Program-made: the position numbers and the translations under genes
Source of the DNA: Pseudalkalibacillus sp051842935
Lineage (GTDB): Bacteria > Bacillota > Bacilli > Bacillales > Fictibacillaceae
NCBI RefSeq assembly: GCF_051842935.1
Contig: NZ_JBPXRR010000004.1
Span: 1-64,000 of the forward strand
DNA length: 64,000 nt
Reading direction: 5' to 3'
The notes under the pieces: generated by a model
Database searches by the model: none
Seen by the model: only the letters and a program-made list of their open reading frames with translations
Told to the model about the DNA's origin: nothing
In this document: positions 8,255 through 17,093 of the stretch, one piece after another
How positions within the stretch are numbered: the first letter of the stretch is position 1
Layout of the letters: every line of letters starts with the position of its first letter

Positions 8255-9328
8255 ATGGATACTGCGATGAGGGAGTTGATCGTAAGTAAAATGCTACAAT
8301 ATGTTGCACCGGGAACACCATTGCGTGATGGGATTGACAACGTGTTACGTGCTGAAACAGGTGGATTGATCGTTGTCGGTTTTAACGAGAAAGTGCAAAA
8401 ACTCGTTGATGGCGGCTTTTCAATCAACTGTCGCTTCTCTCCCGCTTATTTATACGAGCTAGCGAAAATGGATGGTGCAATCATCCTCAATGACGAAGGA
8501 AACAAGATTTTATATGCCAATACTCAACTGATCCCCGATACAACGATTCCATCGAAAGAAACGGGAATTCGTCACCGGACGGCAGAACGCGTTGCGAAGC
8601 AAACTGGGAATTTGGTCATATCCATCTCTCAACGGAGACGTGTCATCACCTTATATCAAGGGCATATCCGTTATTCCCTTCAAGATATCGGTGTGATTTT
8701 AACCAAGGCGAATCAGGCCTTACAGACATTGGAAAAATACAAGTCTGTCCTTGATCAGAGCTTGACTGATCTTGGCGCATTAGAGTTTGAAGAACTTGTT
8801 ACTTTCCAGGAAGTATCACAGGTTATCCATCGGATTGAAATGGTGCTGCGCATCCGGAATGAAATCATCAAGTATGTAAACGAGCTTGGTTCCGAAGGGC
8901 GACTGATCAGCATGCAAATGGAAGAACTCGTCGCGAACATTGAGTCGGAAGCCGCTCTGATCATCAAAGATTATTCAAAGGATTCAAAAGTCGACCCGTT
9001 CTACATCCTCAATGAGTTGAAGAAGCTTTCCAGTGAAGAATTGTTAGAAGAAAATGCGATTGTGCGGTTATTAGGCTACCTGCCATCTTCGAATATCTAT
9101 GAAGAACCAGTCAAGCCTAGAGGGTATCGTATACTCCATAAGATTCCTCGTCTGCCGTCTTTGATCATTGAAAATCTGGTCCACCATTTTGAACATTTAC
9201 AAATGACACTCAAGGCATCGATTGAGGAGCTGGATGATGTAGAAGGCATCGGAGAAATCCGTGCCCGTAAGATTAAAGACGGCCTGAAGCGGATTCAGGA
9301 GCAATTATTCCTTGATCGTCATATTTGA
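8255..9328 (+). CDS. disA: DisA, DNA-integrity scanning diadenylate cyclase
   Basis: The 357-residue enzyme makes cyclic di-AMP from two ATP and pauses on branched DNA, delaying sporulation when DNA is damaged. The DAC domain holds the catalytic MDGAI motif (near residue 73) and GIRHRTAER (RHR near residue 107). A helical linker follows, then a C-terminal helix-hairpin-helix DNA-binding region (VEGIGEIRARKIKDG, near 330). It begins only three bases after radA with AAGGAGG upstream; radA-disA coupling is conserved and RadA is known to restrain DisA. Confidence 0.97.
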   Translation: MDTAMRELIVSKMLQYVAPGTPLRDGIDNVLRAETGGLIVVGFNEKVQKLVDGGFSINCRFSPAYLYELAKMDGAIILNDEGNKILYANTQLIPDTTIPSKETGIRHRTAERVAKQTGNLVISISQRRRVITLYQGHIRYSLQDIGVILTKANQALQTLEKYKSVLDQSLTDLGALEFEELVTFQEVSQVIHRIEMVLRIRNEIIKYVNELGSEGRLISMQMEELVANIESEAALIIKDYSKDSKVDPFYILNELKKLSSEELLEENAIVRLLGYLPSSNIYEEPVKPRGYRILHKIPRLPSLIIENLVHHFEHLQMTLKASIEELDDVEGIGEIRARKIKDGLKRIQEQLFLDRHI

Positions 9329-9406
9329 GGAAATTTGGAAGAGAAGAACTTGCCCAAAAGGTTTGTAATTTACATGTTATTTTATGTAAAATTAGAGATA
9401 AGCAGG

Positions 9407-9433
9407 TTTCAAATCTATTGAAATGTCTATAAT
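9407..9433 (+). promoter_or_regulatory. Possible promoter before yacL
   Basis: TATAAT at 9428-9433 lies 23 bases before the yacL start region and is a full -10 match. The best -35 candidate, TTTCAA at 9407-9412, is weak and the 15-base spacing is short. Confidence 0.4.
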
Positions 9434-9455
9434 GAAGAGAAGGAGGTGAACAATT

Positions 9456-10565
9456 TTGCTGAAACGAATTGTTCAATTATTTTTCATTATCGTTGGTGGA
9501 ACACTAGGTTATTTATATGTACCTGAACTTATTCTAATATTAAATGATTTGGTCAATTTAGGAGATTTACCTGGTTTTATAACATCACCTTATATCGGTT
9601 CGATCATTGGCGCATTATTATTCTTTGTCAGCACGTTTTGGTTAGCAGATTATATTGTCGGTTTCATTCAATGGATTGAAGAATCATTGATGAAAGCACC
9701 TGTCGCAGATGTGTTGTTCGGTTCATTCGGTCTTATTTTCGGATTGGTCGTCGCTTATCTCGCGATGTTCGCTTTGAATAGTATGGAGCTCAGTATCGTC
9801 GTGAATGTCATCGGCTTTTTCTGTACAGCCCTTCTAGGTTATATCGGTTTCCGTTTCGGGTTTAAAAAGCGTGAAGAGCTTGTGAATGTGTTTACGTCAG
9901 CCCGCTTTGCCAACAAGAAAAAGGAAGCGGAAGCAGAAGGAAAGTCAGAGAACAGCAGCGTGTTGAAAATCCTTGATACGAGTGTCATAATTGACGGTAG
10001 AATTGCAGATGTTTGTCAGACAGGATTTCTGGAAGGTCCGATTGTCATCCCACAATTTGTCCTGGAAGAATTGCAGCACATTGCGGATTCATCGGATGTT
10101 CTGAAAAGAAATCGCGGTCGAAGAGGTTTGGATATCCTCAATCGGATCCAAAAAGAACTCGCCATTAAAGTTGAAATCTATGAAGGCGACTTCGAGGACG
10201 TTCAAGAAGTGGATAGTAAACTGGTCAAGCTCGGAAAGCTCGTATCAGGTATGGTCGTAACAAATGACTATAACTTGAACAAAGTATGTGAGTTCCAGGG
10301 TGTACCGGTCCTCAATATCAATGATTTAGCCAATGCTGTCAAACCGGTCGTCCTACCTGGTGAAGAGTTGAATGTACAGGTCATTAAAGACGGCAAGGAG
10401 CAGAACCAAGGTGTCGGGTATCTTGATGACGGAACGATGATCGTCGTTGAAGATGGTCGGGATTACATTGGTAAAACTATCGAAGTCCTCGTCACGAGTG
10501 TCTTGCAAACATCTGCTGGTCGAATGATTTTTGCAAAGCCTAAGTTGTTGGAAAAGGCATTGTAA
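9456..10565 (+). CDS. yacL: YacL, membrane-anchored PIN-TRAM domain protein
   Basis: The 369-residue protein has four predicted membrane segments in its first 140 residues, a PIN nuclease-like domain at about 170-290 (ILDTSVIIDGRIAD carries the first acidic residues, VTNDYNLNKVC a later one) and a C-terminal TRAM domain that may bind RNA. The fold suggests an RNA-cleaving or RNA-binding function at the membrane, but no substrate is established. The start is TTG at 9456 after AAGGAGGTG, giving MLKRIVQ as in B. subtilis. It precedes ispD by 26 bases. Confidence 0.92.
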   Translation: MLKRIVQLFFIIVGGTLGYLYVPELILILNDLVNLGDLPGFITSPYIGSIIGALLFFVSTFWLADYIVGFIQWIEESLMKAPVADVLFGSFGLIFGLVVAYLAMFALNSMELSIVVNVIGFFCTALLGYIGFRFGFKKREELVNVFTSARFANKKKEAEAEGKSENSSVLKILDTSVIIDGRIADVCQTGFLEGPIVIPQFVLEELQHIADSSDVLKRNRGRRGLDILNRIQKELAIKVEIYEGDFEDVQEVDSKLVKLGKLVSGMVVTNDYNLNKVCEFQGVPVLNINDLANAVKPVVLPGEELNVQVIKDGKEQNQGVGYLDDGTMIVVEDGRDYIGKTIEVLVTSVLQTSAGRMIFAKPKLLEKAL

Positions 10566-10591
10566 TTCTTTCTGAAAGTAGATGAGAAATC

Positions 10592-11290
10592 GTGGATTAT
10601 GTCGTAGTCATACCTGCTGCAGGTCAAGGGAAGAGAATGCAGGCAGGAAAGAATAAACAGTTTTTGATGCTGGATGGCACACCATTGATCATTCATACCT
10701 TACGCATTTTTCAGGAGGATGAATGGTGTAGCGGGATTATCTTGGTCGGAAATGAGAATGAGTTGGATGACCTTCGTCTTCTCGTCGATCAGCATCAAGT
10801 GAATAAAGTGGATAAAATTGTTCCTGGAGGAAAGGAACGTCAGCATAGTGTCTTTGAAGGTTTGAAGGCAGTTGAAAATAATCCGCTCGTGCTGATCCAC
10901 GATGGTGCCCGCCCGTTCGTTTCCATCGAGTCGATACACAACCTTGTGTTGGAAACTGTAGATAGCGGAGCCGCTGTACTCGGTGTGCCGATCAAGGATA
11001 CGGTCAAGCAAATTGAACAGCAAAAAGTCGTCAAGACTGTAGACAGAAGTAGCTTGTGGGGGGTTCAAACCCCACAAGCTTTTCATCTGCCTCTAATTCT
11101 GGAAGCACACGAACGAGCTGTGAAGAATGGATATCTTGGAACAGATGATGCAAGCTTAATGGAACATATCGGATATGAAGTTTCAATCGTCCAGGGGGAT
11201 TATCTGAATATCAAACTGACGACACAAGAAGATCTATTGTTCGCGAAAGCGATCATCCGTGAGAGGGAGGAGCAGCAAAGCAATGTTTAG
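10592..11290 (+). CDS. ispD: IspD, 2-C-methyl-D-erythritol 4-phosphate cytidylyltransferase
   Basis: The 232-residue enzyme joins CTP and methylerythritol phosphate in the non-mevalonate isoprenoid pathway. The N-terminal PAAGQGKRM (about 8-16) is the CTP-binding loop, VHDGARPF-type sequence (LIHDGARPFV, near 104) and KDTVK mark the active site. The start is GTG at 10592; the ribosome-binding site (AGATGAG) is weak, which may mean low or coupled translation. It overlaps ispF by eight bases, so the two pathway enzymes are made together. Confidence 0.94.
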   Translation: MDYVVVIPAAGQGKRMQAGKNKQFLMLDGTPLIIHTLRIFQEDEWCSGIILVGNENELDDLRLLVDQHQVNKVDKIVPGGKERQHSVFEGLKAVENNPLVLIHDGARPFVSIESIHNLVLETVDSGAAVLGVPIKDTVKQIEQQKVVKTVDRSSLWGVQTPQAFHLPLILEAHERAVKNGYLGTDDASLMEHIGYEVSIVQGDYLNIKLTTQEDLLFAKAIIREREEQQSNV

Positions 11291-11756
11291 AATTGGACAA
11301 GGATTCGATGTACATCAGTTGATAGAAGGAAGACCATTGATTATCGGTGGAGTCACCATTCCGCATGAAAAAGGATTGCTCGGTCATTCCGATGCCGATG
11401 TATTATTGCATGTGATTACAGATGCCGTTCTTGGAGCGATCGGGGAAGGGGATCTTGGAAAGCATTTTCCTGATACGAGCGCCGATTTCAAGGACATTGA
11501 TTCTAAGATTCTATTGGAACGTGCCTACCAATTAGCGAAAGAGAAAGGCTACTCCCTAGGGAATGTAGATGCGACGATCATTGCACAACAACCTAAGATG
11601 GCGCCGCACATTTCCGACATGCGTAAAGTAATTGCTGAACTATTAGAAGCGGAACTCGATCAAGTGAACGTGAAGGCGACGACAACTGAGAAACTCGGTT
11701 TTACCGGTAGAGGCGAAGGAATTGCAGCACAAGCGGTTGTGCTTATGGAAAAATAA
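11283..11756 (+). CDS. ispF: IspF, 2-C-methyl-D-erythritol 2,4-cyclodiphosphate synthase
   Basis: The 157-residue trimeric enzyme cyclises the IspE product and releases CMP. The metal ligands are visible in GQGFDVHQL (Asp and His near residues 8-10) and the HSDADVLLH motif (His near 42); TTTEKLGFTGRGEG closes the protein as usual. ATG at 11283 follows GGAGGAG; an in-frame start 24 bases upstream would lie within ispD and lacks support. Confidence 0.95.
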   Translation: MFRIGQGFDVHQLIEGRPLIIGGVTIPHEKGLLGHSDADVLLHVITDAVLGAIGEGDLGKHFPDTSADFKDIDSKILLERAYQLAKEKGYSLGNVDATIIAQQPKMAPHISDMRKVIAELLEAELDQVNVKATTTEKLGFTGRGEGIAAQAVVLMEK

Positions 11757-11836
11757 ACCTGTTGGACATACATAGGTTTACGATTTTGAACTATGATAAA
11801 CTATCAACAAAAGAATGTGGAAGGTGAGATGAACTC

Positions 11837-13306
11837 ATGTCAGATCAAGTTAGAGTACGTTATGCGCCAAGCCCGACTGGACATTTACATATAGGAAATG
11901 CACGTGCAGCGCTATTCAACTATTTATTCGCACGCAGTCAAAACGGAACATTCGTCATCCGTATTGAAGATACCGACCAGAAACGAAATGTGGAAGGCGG
12001 AGAATACAGCCAGCTGAACTATTTGAAATGGCTCGGAATCGATTGGGATGAGAGCGTTGATGTTGGTGGAGATTATGGACCATACCGACAAATGGAACGT
12101 CTTGATATTTACCGTGAACATTATCAAGATCTTCTAGACCGTGGTCTTGCATATAAATGTTACTGTACTGAGGAAGAACTTGAGCAGGAAAGAGAAGCTC
12201 AACAAGCACGTGGAGAAATGCCACGTTACTCCGGGAAATGCCGTCATCTGACAGAAGAGGAGCAAGAAAGACTTGCAAGTGAGGGAAGGAAACCGAGTAT
12301 TCGTTTTGCGGTTCCTCGTGACAAAGAATATTCATTCATCGATATCGTCAAAGAGAAAGTGACATTTGAATCGAATGGTATCGGAGATTGGGTCATCGTC
12401 AAAAAAGATGGCATCCCGACTTATAACTATGCGGTTGCGATTGACGACCACCATATGAAGATCAGCCATGTATTGCGTGGGGATGATCATATTTCCAATA
12501 CACCGAAACAGCTCATGATCTATGAAGCATTCGGCTGGGAACCACCGAAATTCGGACATATGACATTGATCGTTAATGAAAATCGTAAAAAGTTAAGTAA
12601 ACGGGATGAGTCTACGATCCAGTTCATCGAGCAATATGAAGACCTTGGCTACCTGCCTGAGGCACTCTTCAACTTCATCGCACTACTTGGGTGGTCTCCA
12701 AAAGGAGAAGAAGAATTGTTCACGAAAGAGCAGTTCATTGAAATCTTTGATGCAGACCGTCTGTCCAAAGCAGCAGCTGTCTTTGATACGAAGAAGCTCG
12801 AGTGGATGAACAACCAGTACATCAAAAATGCAGACTTTGATCGTGTTCTTGAGTTGACTGTGCCTCACTTGGAGCGAGCGGGTCGCATTTCAGAAGATCG
12901 TACACCTGAAGAAGACGAGTGGGTGAAGAAGCTCGTATCTCTTTATCAAGAGCAACTTTCTCATGGTGCGGAAATCGTAGTTCTCACTGAGCTCTTCTTT
13001 AACAAATCGGTTGCATACAACGATGCAGCAGCGGAGATTTTAAGTGAAGAGCAAGTTCCGGAAGTGTTGAATGGATTGAAAGATCAAATTCAACCGATGG
13101 AAACGTTCGAGCCTGCTGAAATTAAAGCTGCAATCAAAGCAACACAAAAAGCGACTGGTCACAAGGGCAAGAAGTTGTTCATGCCGATTCGTGTCGCTGC
13201 GACTGGGCAAACCCACGGACCTGAACTGCCAGACTCTCTTTCTCTACTTGGAAAAGAGGTCGTCCTTTCAAGACTGGATGAAGCGGTTCAACAATTTGCG
13301 AAGTAA
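11837..13306 (+). CDS. gltX: Glutamyl-tRNA synthetase
   Basis: The 489-residue class I synthetase charges tRNA(Glu) and, in Bacillaceae that lack GlnRS, also mischarges tRNA(Gln) for later amidation. The HIGH-type motif is in SPTGHLHIGNAR (about 11-22) and the KMSKS-type motif is KLSKRDES (about 252). A cysteine cluster CYCTEEE...GKCRH near residue 110-140 resembles the zinc site of some GltX proteins. AAGGTGAG lies upstream of the ATG. A cysteine T-box separates it from cysE and cysS. Confidence 0.96.
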   Translation: MSDQVRVRYAPSPTGHLHIGNARAALFNYLFARSQNGTFVIRIEDTDQKRNVEGGEYSQLNYLKWLGIDWDESVDVGGDYGPYRQMERLDIYREHYQDLLDRGLAYKCYCTEEELEQEREAQQARGEMPRYSGKCRHLTEEEQERLASEGRKPSIRFAVPRDKEYSFIDIVKEKVTFESNGIGDWVIVKKDGIPTYNYAVAIDDHHMKISHVLRGDDHISNTPKQLMIYEAFGWEPPKFGHMTLIVNENRKKLSKRDESTIQFIEQYEDLGYLPEALFNFIALLGWSPKGEEELFTKEQFIEIFDADRLSKAAAVFDTKKLEWMNNQYIKNADFDRVLELTVPHLERAGRISEDRTPEEDEWVKKLVSLYQEQLSHGAEIVVLTELFFNKSVAYNDAAAEILSEEQVPEVLNGLKDQIQPMETFEPAEIKAAIKATQKATGHKGKKLFMPIRVAATGQTHGPELPDSLSLLGKEVVLSRLDEAVQQFAK

Positions 13307-13362
13307 ATAATACACATTTTGAATAAAATATAATATAGTAAAGAAAACATGAAACGTTAAAT

Positions 13363-13604
13363 CGACGATGAGGAGAAGTAAAGAAGCTCGTTCCTTTTTC
13401 AGAGAGGGCCACATATGGTGAAAGTGGTCTAAAGGTCGACTCTTGAAATGCACCTCAGAGACCCCTGTTGAAATAGAGTAGGTGGGGGCGGTTCTTCCAC
13501 CGTTAGAGGAAGCCTGAGAGGGAAGGGTTGTTTTGATTCTTCTAAACAGAGTGGGACCGCGCCGTAAGCGTCTCTGTGATTTGTTGTCACAGAGGCGTTT
13601 TTTT
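13363..13604 (+). promoter_or_regulatory. Cysteine-specific T-box riboswitch
   Basis: The leader upstream of cysE-cysS carries the conserved T-box AGAGTGGGACCGCG (13548-13561), which pairs with the free CCA end of uncharged tRNA. The likely specifier triplet is TGC at 13449-13451 (context GAAATGCACC), a cysteine codon, fitting the downstream genes. An intrinsic terminator, CGTCTCTGTGA...TCACAGAGGCG plus T-run, ends the leader at 13569-13604. When tRNA(Cys) is uncharged, the antiterminator should form and cysE-cysS be expressed. Confidence 0.93.
13569..13604 (+). terminator. T-box regulated terminator
   Basis: The stem CGTCTCTGTGA/TCACAGAGGCG is followed by seven T. Its 5' arm competes with the antiterminator helix that contains the T-box sequence. 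Confidence 0.9.
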
Positions 13605-13619
13605 ATTTTCGGTTCAAAA

Positions 13620-13735
13620 CTGCTCCCCTTTACATCTATTGGGTCTAAATGAATCCTTACAAGTAAACTTGACGTATTCAATTTACCCAATAGATACTCG
13701 TTACACTCGTCAAAGATTTTTTTAAAGGGGAGCAG
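13620..13735. repeat. Nested inverted repeat between the T-box and cysE
   Basis: The outer arms CTGCTCCCCTTT (13620-13631) and AAAGGGGAGCAG (13724-13735) are perfect 12-bp inverses. Inner arms TCTATTGGGTCTAAATGAAT (13635-13654) and its inverse (13676-13694) also pair with few mismatches. About 29 bases (13695-13723) interrupt the right arm. TTGACG at 13669 with TAGATA at 13690 might form a weak promoter inside it. It could be a small mobile-type element or a structured RNA segment. Confidence 0.7.
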
Positions 13736-13873
13736 TGAAGAATACTCGAAGGTGTCCTTATTTCAGTGGTGCCATTGGTGCAAAGGAAGTATCGTTAAAC
13801 TTTATTTTTGAAAGAAATCACTGATCATCATTCTGATAATCATAGAAAATACTCGAGAGGAGGCGTGACGTTC

Positions 13874-14521
13874 ATGTTTAAGACCTTGAAGGAAGATATC
13901 GATGTGGTGTTTGACCAGGATCCAGCTGCCCGTAGTTATTTCGAGGTGATCTTGACCTATTCCGGCTTGCATGCGATCTGGGCGCATCGGTTTGCACATC
14001 TGTTCTGGAGAAAGAAAATGTTCTTTCTTGCTCGTGTCATATCCCAAATCAGCCGTTTTTTCACCGGAATTGAAATCCACCCTGGAGCGAAGGTGGGTAG
14101 ACGATGTTTTATCGACCATGGCATGGGGGTCGTCATCGGGGAAACGTGTGAAATCGGCGATAATGTCACCTTGTTCCAGGGCGTGACATTAGGCGGGACC
14201 GGAAAAGAAAAAGGGAAACGTCACCCGACACTTGAGGATCATACATTGGTTGCAACAGGTGCGAAGGTTTTGGGTTCGATTACAATCGGGCAATATTCTA
14301 AAGTCGGTGCCGGATCTGTTGTTTTGCAAGATGTACCGCCGAATTCTACTGTCGTCGGTATACCGGGGAAAGTCGTCATTCAGGATGGCGTCAAAATCAA
14401 AGGCAATCTGGACCATCATAAATTACCCGATCCTGTTTCGGATAAATTCAAGCAGATGGAAAATGAATTGGAACGTTTGAAAGAAGAAATCGAACAAATG
14501 AAAAGGAGTGGGCACAATTGA
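13874..14521 (+). CDS. cysE: Serine O-acetyltransferase
   Basis: The 215-residue enzyme acetylates L-serine with acetyl-CoA, the first step of cysteine synthesis. The N-terminal helical part is followed by left-handed beta-helix hexapeptide repeats (about 65-170) with HGMGVVIGE and GGTGKEKGKRHP carrying active-site His residues. ATG at 13874 follows GAGAGGAGG and begins at the family's usual N-terminus. Expression is expected to respond to tRNA(Cys) charging through the upstream T-box. It overlaps cysS by four bases. Confidence 0.96.
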   Translation: MFKTLKEDIDVVFDQDPAARSYFEVILTYSGLHAIWAHRFAHLFWRKKMFFLARVISQISRFFTGIEIHPGAKVGRRCFIDHGMGVVIGETCEIGDNVTLFQGVTLGGTGKEKGKRHPTLEDHTLVATGAKVLGSITIGQYSKVGAGSVVLQDVPPNSTVVGIPGKVVIQDGVKIKGNLDHHKLPDPVSDKFKQMENELERLKEEIEQMKRSGHN

Positions 14522-15921
14522 GCATACAAATTTATAATACTTTGACACGACAAAAAGAAACCTTCCAACCGATCGAAGAAGGAAAAGTAAAGATGTACGT
14601 GTGCGGACCTACCGTTTACAACTATATTCACATAGGAAATGCCCGCCCTCCAATCGTTTTCGATACGGTTCGTCGCTATTTGGAATATCGAGGGTATGAC
14701 GTACATTTCGTCTCTAATTTTACCGATGTCGATGATAAAATCATTAAAGCTGCGAATGAACTAGGCGAAGAAGTGCCGACATTGTCCAAACGATTCATTG
14801 AAGCCTATCACGAAGACACTTCCGCTCTGAACGTAAGAAAAGCGGATCTCCATCCGACGGTGACGGATACGATGGAAGACATCATCGCATTCATTGAAAA
14901 GCTCGTGGAGAAAGATTATGCATATGCTTCTGGAGGCGATGTCTATTTCCGTACGAAAAAATTCGATGAGTATGGTAAGCTTTCTCATCAATCCATCGAC
15001 GAACTCCGCTTAGGTTCAAGAATTCAAGTGGGAGAGAATAAGGAAGATCCACTAGACTTTGTTCTCTGGAAAGCTGCGAAAGAGGGAGAAATCTATTGGG
15101 AGAGCCCATGGGGGCAAGGGAGACCTGGTTGGCATATCGAGTGCTCGGCGATGGTGAAGAAGTATCTTGGGGATACAATTGACATCCATGCGGGTGGGCA
15201 GGACTTGTCATTCCCACACCATGAAAATGAAATCGCCCAATCCGAAGCGCTCAATGAGAAGACGATGGCGAATTATTGGATGCATAACGGGTATATCAAT
15301 ATCAATAATGAAAAAATGTCCAAATCTCTTGGCAACTTTATTTTACTGCACGATTTGATCCAAAAGTATGATCCACAAGCCTTCCGATTCTTCATGTTGA
15401 ACGTCCATTATCGTCATCCGATCAACTTTACGGATGAACTGCTGGAAAGCGCCAAGACGAGTCTCGAACGTATCCGTACGACTGTTGAAAACCTCGAACA
15501 TCGTATTACACATAGTGCGGATCTTGGTCTTGAAAATGAGAAATGGCTTGAAAAGATCGACCAGTACAAATTAAGATTCATCGAAGAGATGGACGATGAT
15601 TTTAACACGTCAAATGCCATTGCAACATTGTTCGACTTATCGAAAGAGGCTAACGTCTACCTTCAAGAGGAAAATACGACAGTTAAGGTGCTGGAGCGTT
15701 TCGTTGCACTCTTTGATGAATTCGGCGATGTGTTGGGTCTTGAATTGAAGCAAGCAAAAGACTTGTTGGATGAAGAAATCGAGTCCTTGATAGAACAACG
15801 GAATCAAGCGCGTAAAGAAAAGAACTTCCAACTCGCAGACCAAATCCGTGACGATCTCGCTGACCAAGGGATCATCCTGGAGGATACTCCACAAGGTGTC
15901 AGGTGGAAACGAAAATCATGA
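14518..15921 (+). CDS. cysS: Cysteinyl-tRNA synthetase
   Basis: The 467-residue class I synthetase uses a zinc ion to select cysteine. Visible features are YVCGPTVYNYIHIGNARP, with zinc ligand Cys29 and the HIGH-type motif near residue 38, HIECS near 207, the zinc-binding FPHHENE near 232 and KMSKSLGN near 267. TTG at 14518 overlaps the cysE stop and follows AAAAGGAGTGGGC. Pairing with cysE under one T-box ties cysteine supply to its use on tRNA. Confidence 0.96.
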   Translation: MSIQIYNTLTRQKETFQPIEEGKVKMYVCGPTVYNYIHIGNARPPIVFDTVRRYLEYRGYDVHFVSNFTDVDDKIIKAANELGEEVPTLSKRFIEAYHEDTSALNVRKADLHPTVTDTMEDIIAFIEKLVEKDYAYASGGDVYFRTKKFDEYGKLSHQSIDELRLGSRIQVGENKEDPLDFVLWKAAKEGEIYWESPWGQGRPGWHIECSAMVKKYLGDTIDIHAGGQDLSFPHHENEIAQSEALNEKTMANYWMHNGYININNEKMSKSLGNFILLHDLIQKYDPQAFRFFMLNVHYRHPINFTDELLESAKTSLERIRTTVENLEHRITHSADLGLENEKWLEKIDQYKLRFIEEMDDDFNTSNAIATLFDLSKEANVYLQEENTTVKVLERFVALFDEFGDVLGLELKQAKDLLDEEIESLIEQRNQARKEKNFQLADQIRDDLADQGIILEDTPQGVRWKRKS

Positions 15922-16352
15922 AGGAACCATACAGTGGAGCAGTCTCCAATCCAAAATTATTAAAATCATCAGCTCTCGCTTACATGGGAGATGCCGTCTT
16001 TGAAGTATATATCCGTTCTTACTTGTTAGGAAAAGGTGAGGTCAAACCACAACAACTCCACAAACTTGCTACAAAATATGTTTCTGCAAAGGCTCAAGCG
16101 ATCGCTATTTTAGCGTTGCTTGAGCAACAGGAACTTTCAGAAGAGGAGCAAGGGGTTGTCCGCCGCGGGCGGAACAGTAAGATGGGCGCAGTACCAAAGA
16201 ACACCGATATACAGACATACCGTTACGGGACGGCTTTTGAAGCCTTGATCGGTTTTCTTTATTTGTCACAAGAACAAGAACGTATGGATGATATCATTCG
16301 TCAATCCATCTCGATCATTGAACAAGCAGAAGGAGGGAAATCAGTTGAATAA
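15918..16352 (+). CDS. mrnC: Mini-ribonuclease III
   Basis: The 144-residue protein is an RNase III catalytic domain without the double-stranded-RNA-binding domain. ALAYMGDAVFEVYIR (about 22-36) carries the acidic signature, and GRNSKMGAVPKNTDIQTYRYGTAFEALIG is the conserved centre. In B. subtilis it matures the ends of 23S rRNA. ATG at 15918 overlaps the cysS stop (ATGA); GTG at 15903 is possible but would overlap further. It ends eight bases inside rlmB, so all three genes are coupled. Confidence 0.92.
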   Translation: MKEPYSGAVSNPKLLKSSALAYMGDAVFEVYIRSYLLGKGEVKPQQLHKLATKYVSAKAQAIAILALLEQQELSEEEQGVVRRGRNSKMGAVPKNTDIQTYRYGTAFEALIGFLYLSQEQERMDDIIRQSISIIEQAEGGKSVE

Positions 16353-17091
16353 CGATATTGTAATCGGACGTAATCCAGTCCTCGAAGCCCTTCGATCTGG
16401 TCGGGATATCAATAAGATCATGGTGGCAGAAGGGGCTCAGAAAGGTTCAATCGGACAAGTCATCAGTTTAGCAAAGAAAGAGCGGATCCAAGTCCAATAT
16501 GTCCCGAAAAAGAAAATCGACACCTTAGCAGAAGGCGTCAATCACCAGGGTGTATTGGCTTATGTCGCGGCCTATGATTATGCGGACATCGAAGACATTT
16601 TCCAACTAGCATCAGAGCGGAACGAGGATCCGTTTTTCCTCGTATTGGACGAAATCGAAGATCCACATAACTTAGGTTCTATCTTACGGACGGCGGATGC
16701 ATCAGGTGCACATGGCGTCATCATTCCAAAGCGAAGAGCGGTTGGACTGACTTCTGCCGTTGCCAAATCATCTACAGGTGCAATCGAATATATACCTGTT
16801 GTCCGTGTAACCAACATCGCCCGGACCATTGAAGATTTGAAAGGCAGAGGTGTCTGGTTTGTCGCTACTGATGCAAAAGGTGATCAAGATTACACACAAG
16901 CACGGTATGATATGCCGATCGGCCTTGTAATCGGAAGTGAAGGTAAAGGAATCGGCAGACTCGTAAAGGAAAAGTGTGATTTCCTCGTCTCATTACCGAT
17001 GAAGGGGAAAGTAACGTCTCTGAACGCATCGGTTGCAGCCGGTCTACTCATGTACGAGGTCTATCGTCAGCGCATGTCAGCAGGGGAATAA
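16345..17091 (+). CDS. rlmB: RlmB-type 23S rRNA 2'-O-methyltransferase (TrmH family)
   Basis: The 248-residue SPOUT enzyme methylates a ribose in 23S rRNA using S-adenosylmethionine. An N-terminal L30e-like substrate-binding domain is followed by the knotted catalytic domain with EIEDPHNLGSILRTADA (near 105), IGSEGKGIG (near 195) and LNASVAAGLLMYE (near 225), the three SpoU motifs. TTG at 16345 follows AGAAGGAGGGAA. The modified base in this organism is inferred from the family. Confidence 0.93.
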   Translation: MNNDIVIGRNPVLEALRSGRDINKIMVAEGAQKGSIGQVISLAKKERIQVQYVPKKKIDTLAEGVNHQGVLAYVAAYDYADIEDIFQLASERNEDPFFLVLDEIEDPHNLGSILRTADASGAHGVIIPKRRAVGLTSAVAKSSTGAIEYIPVVRVTNIARTIEDLKGRGVWFVATDAKGDQDYTQARYDMPIGLVIGSEGKGIGRLVKEKCDFLVSLPMKGKVTSLNASVAAGLLMYEVYRQRMSAGE

Positions 17092-17093
17092 CA

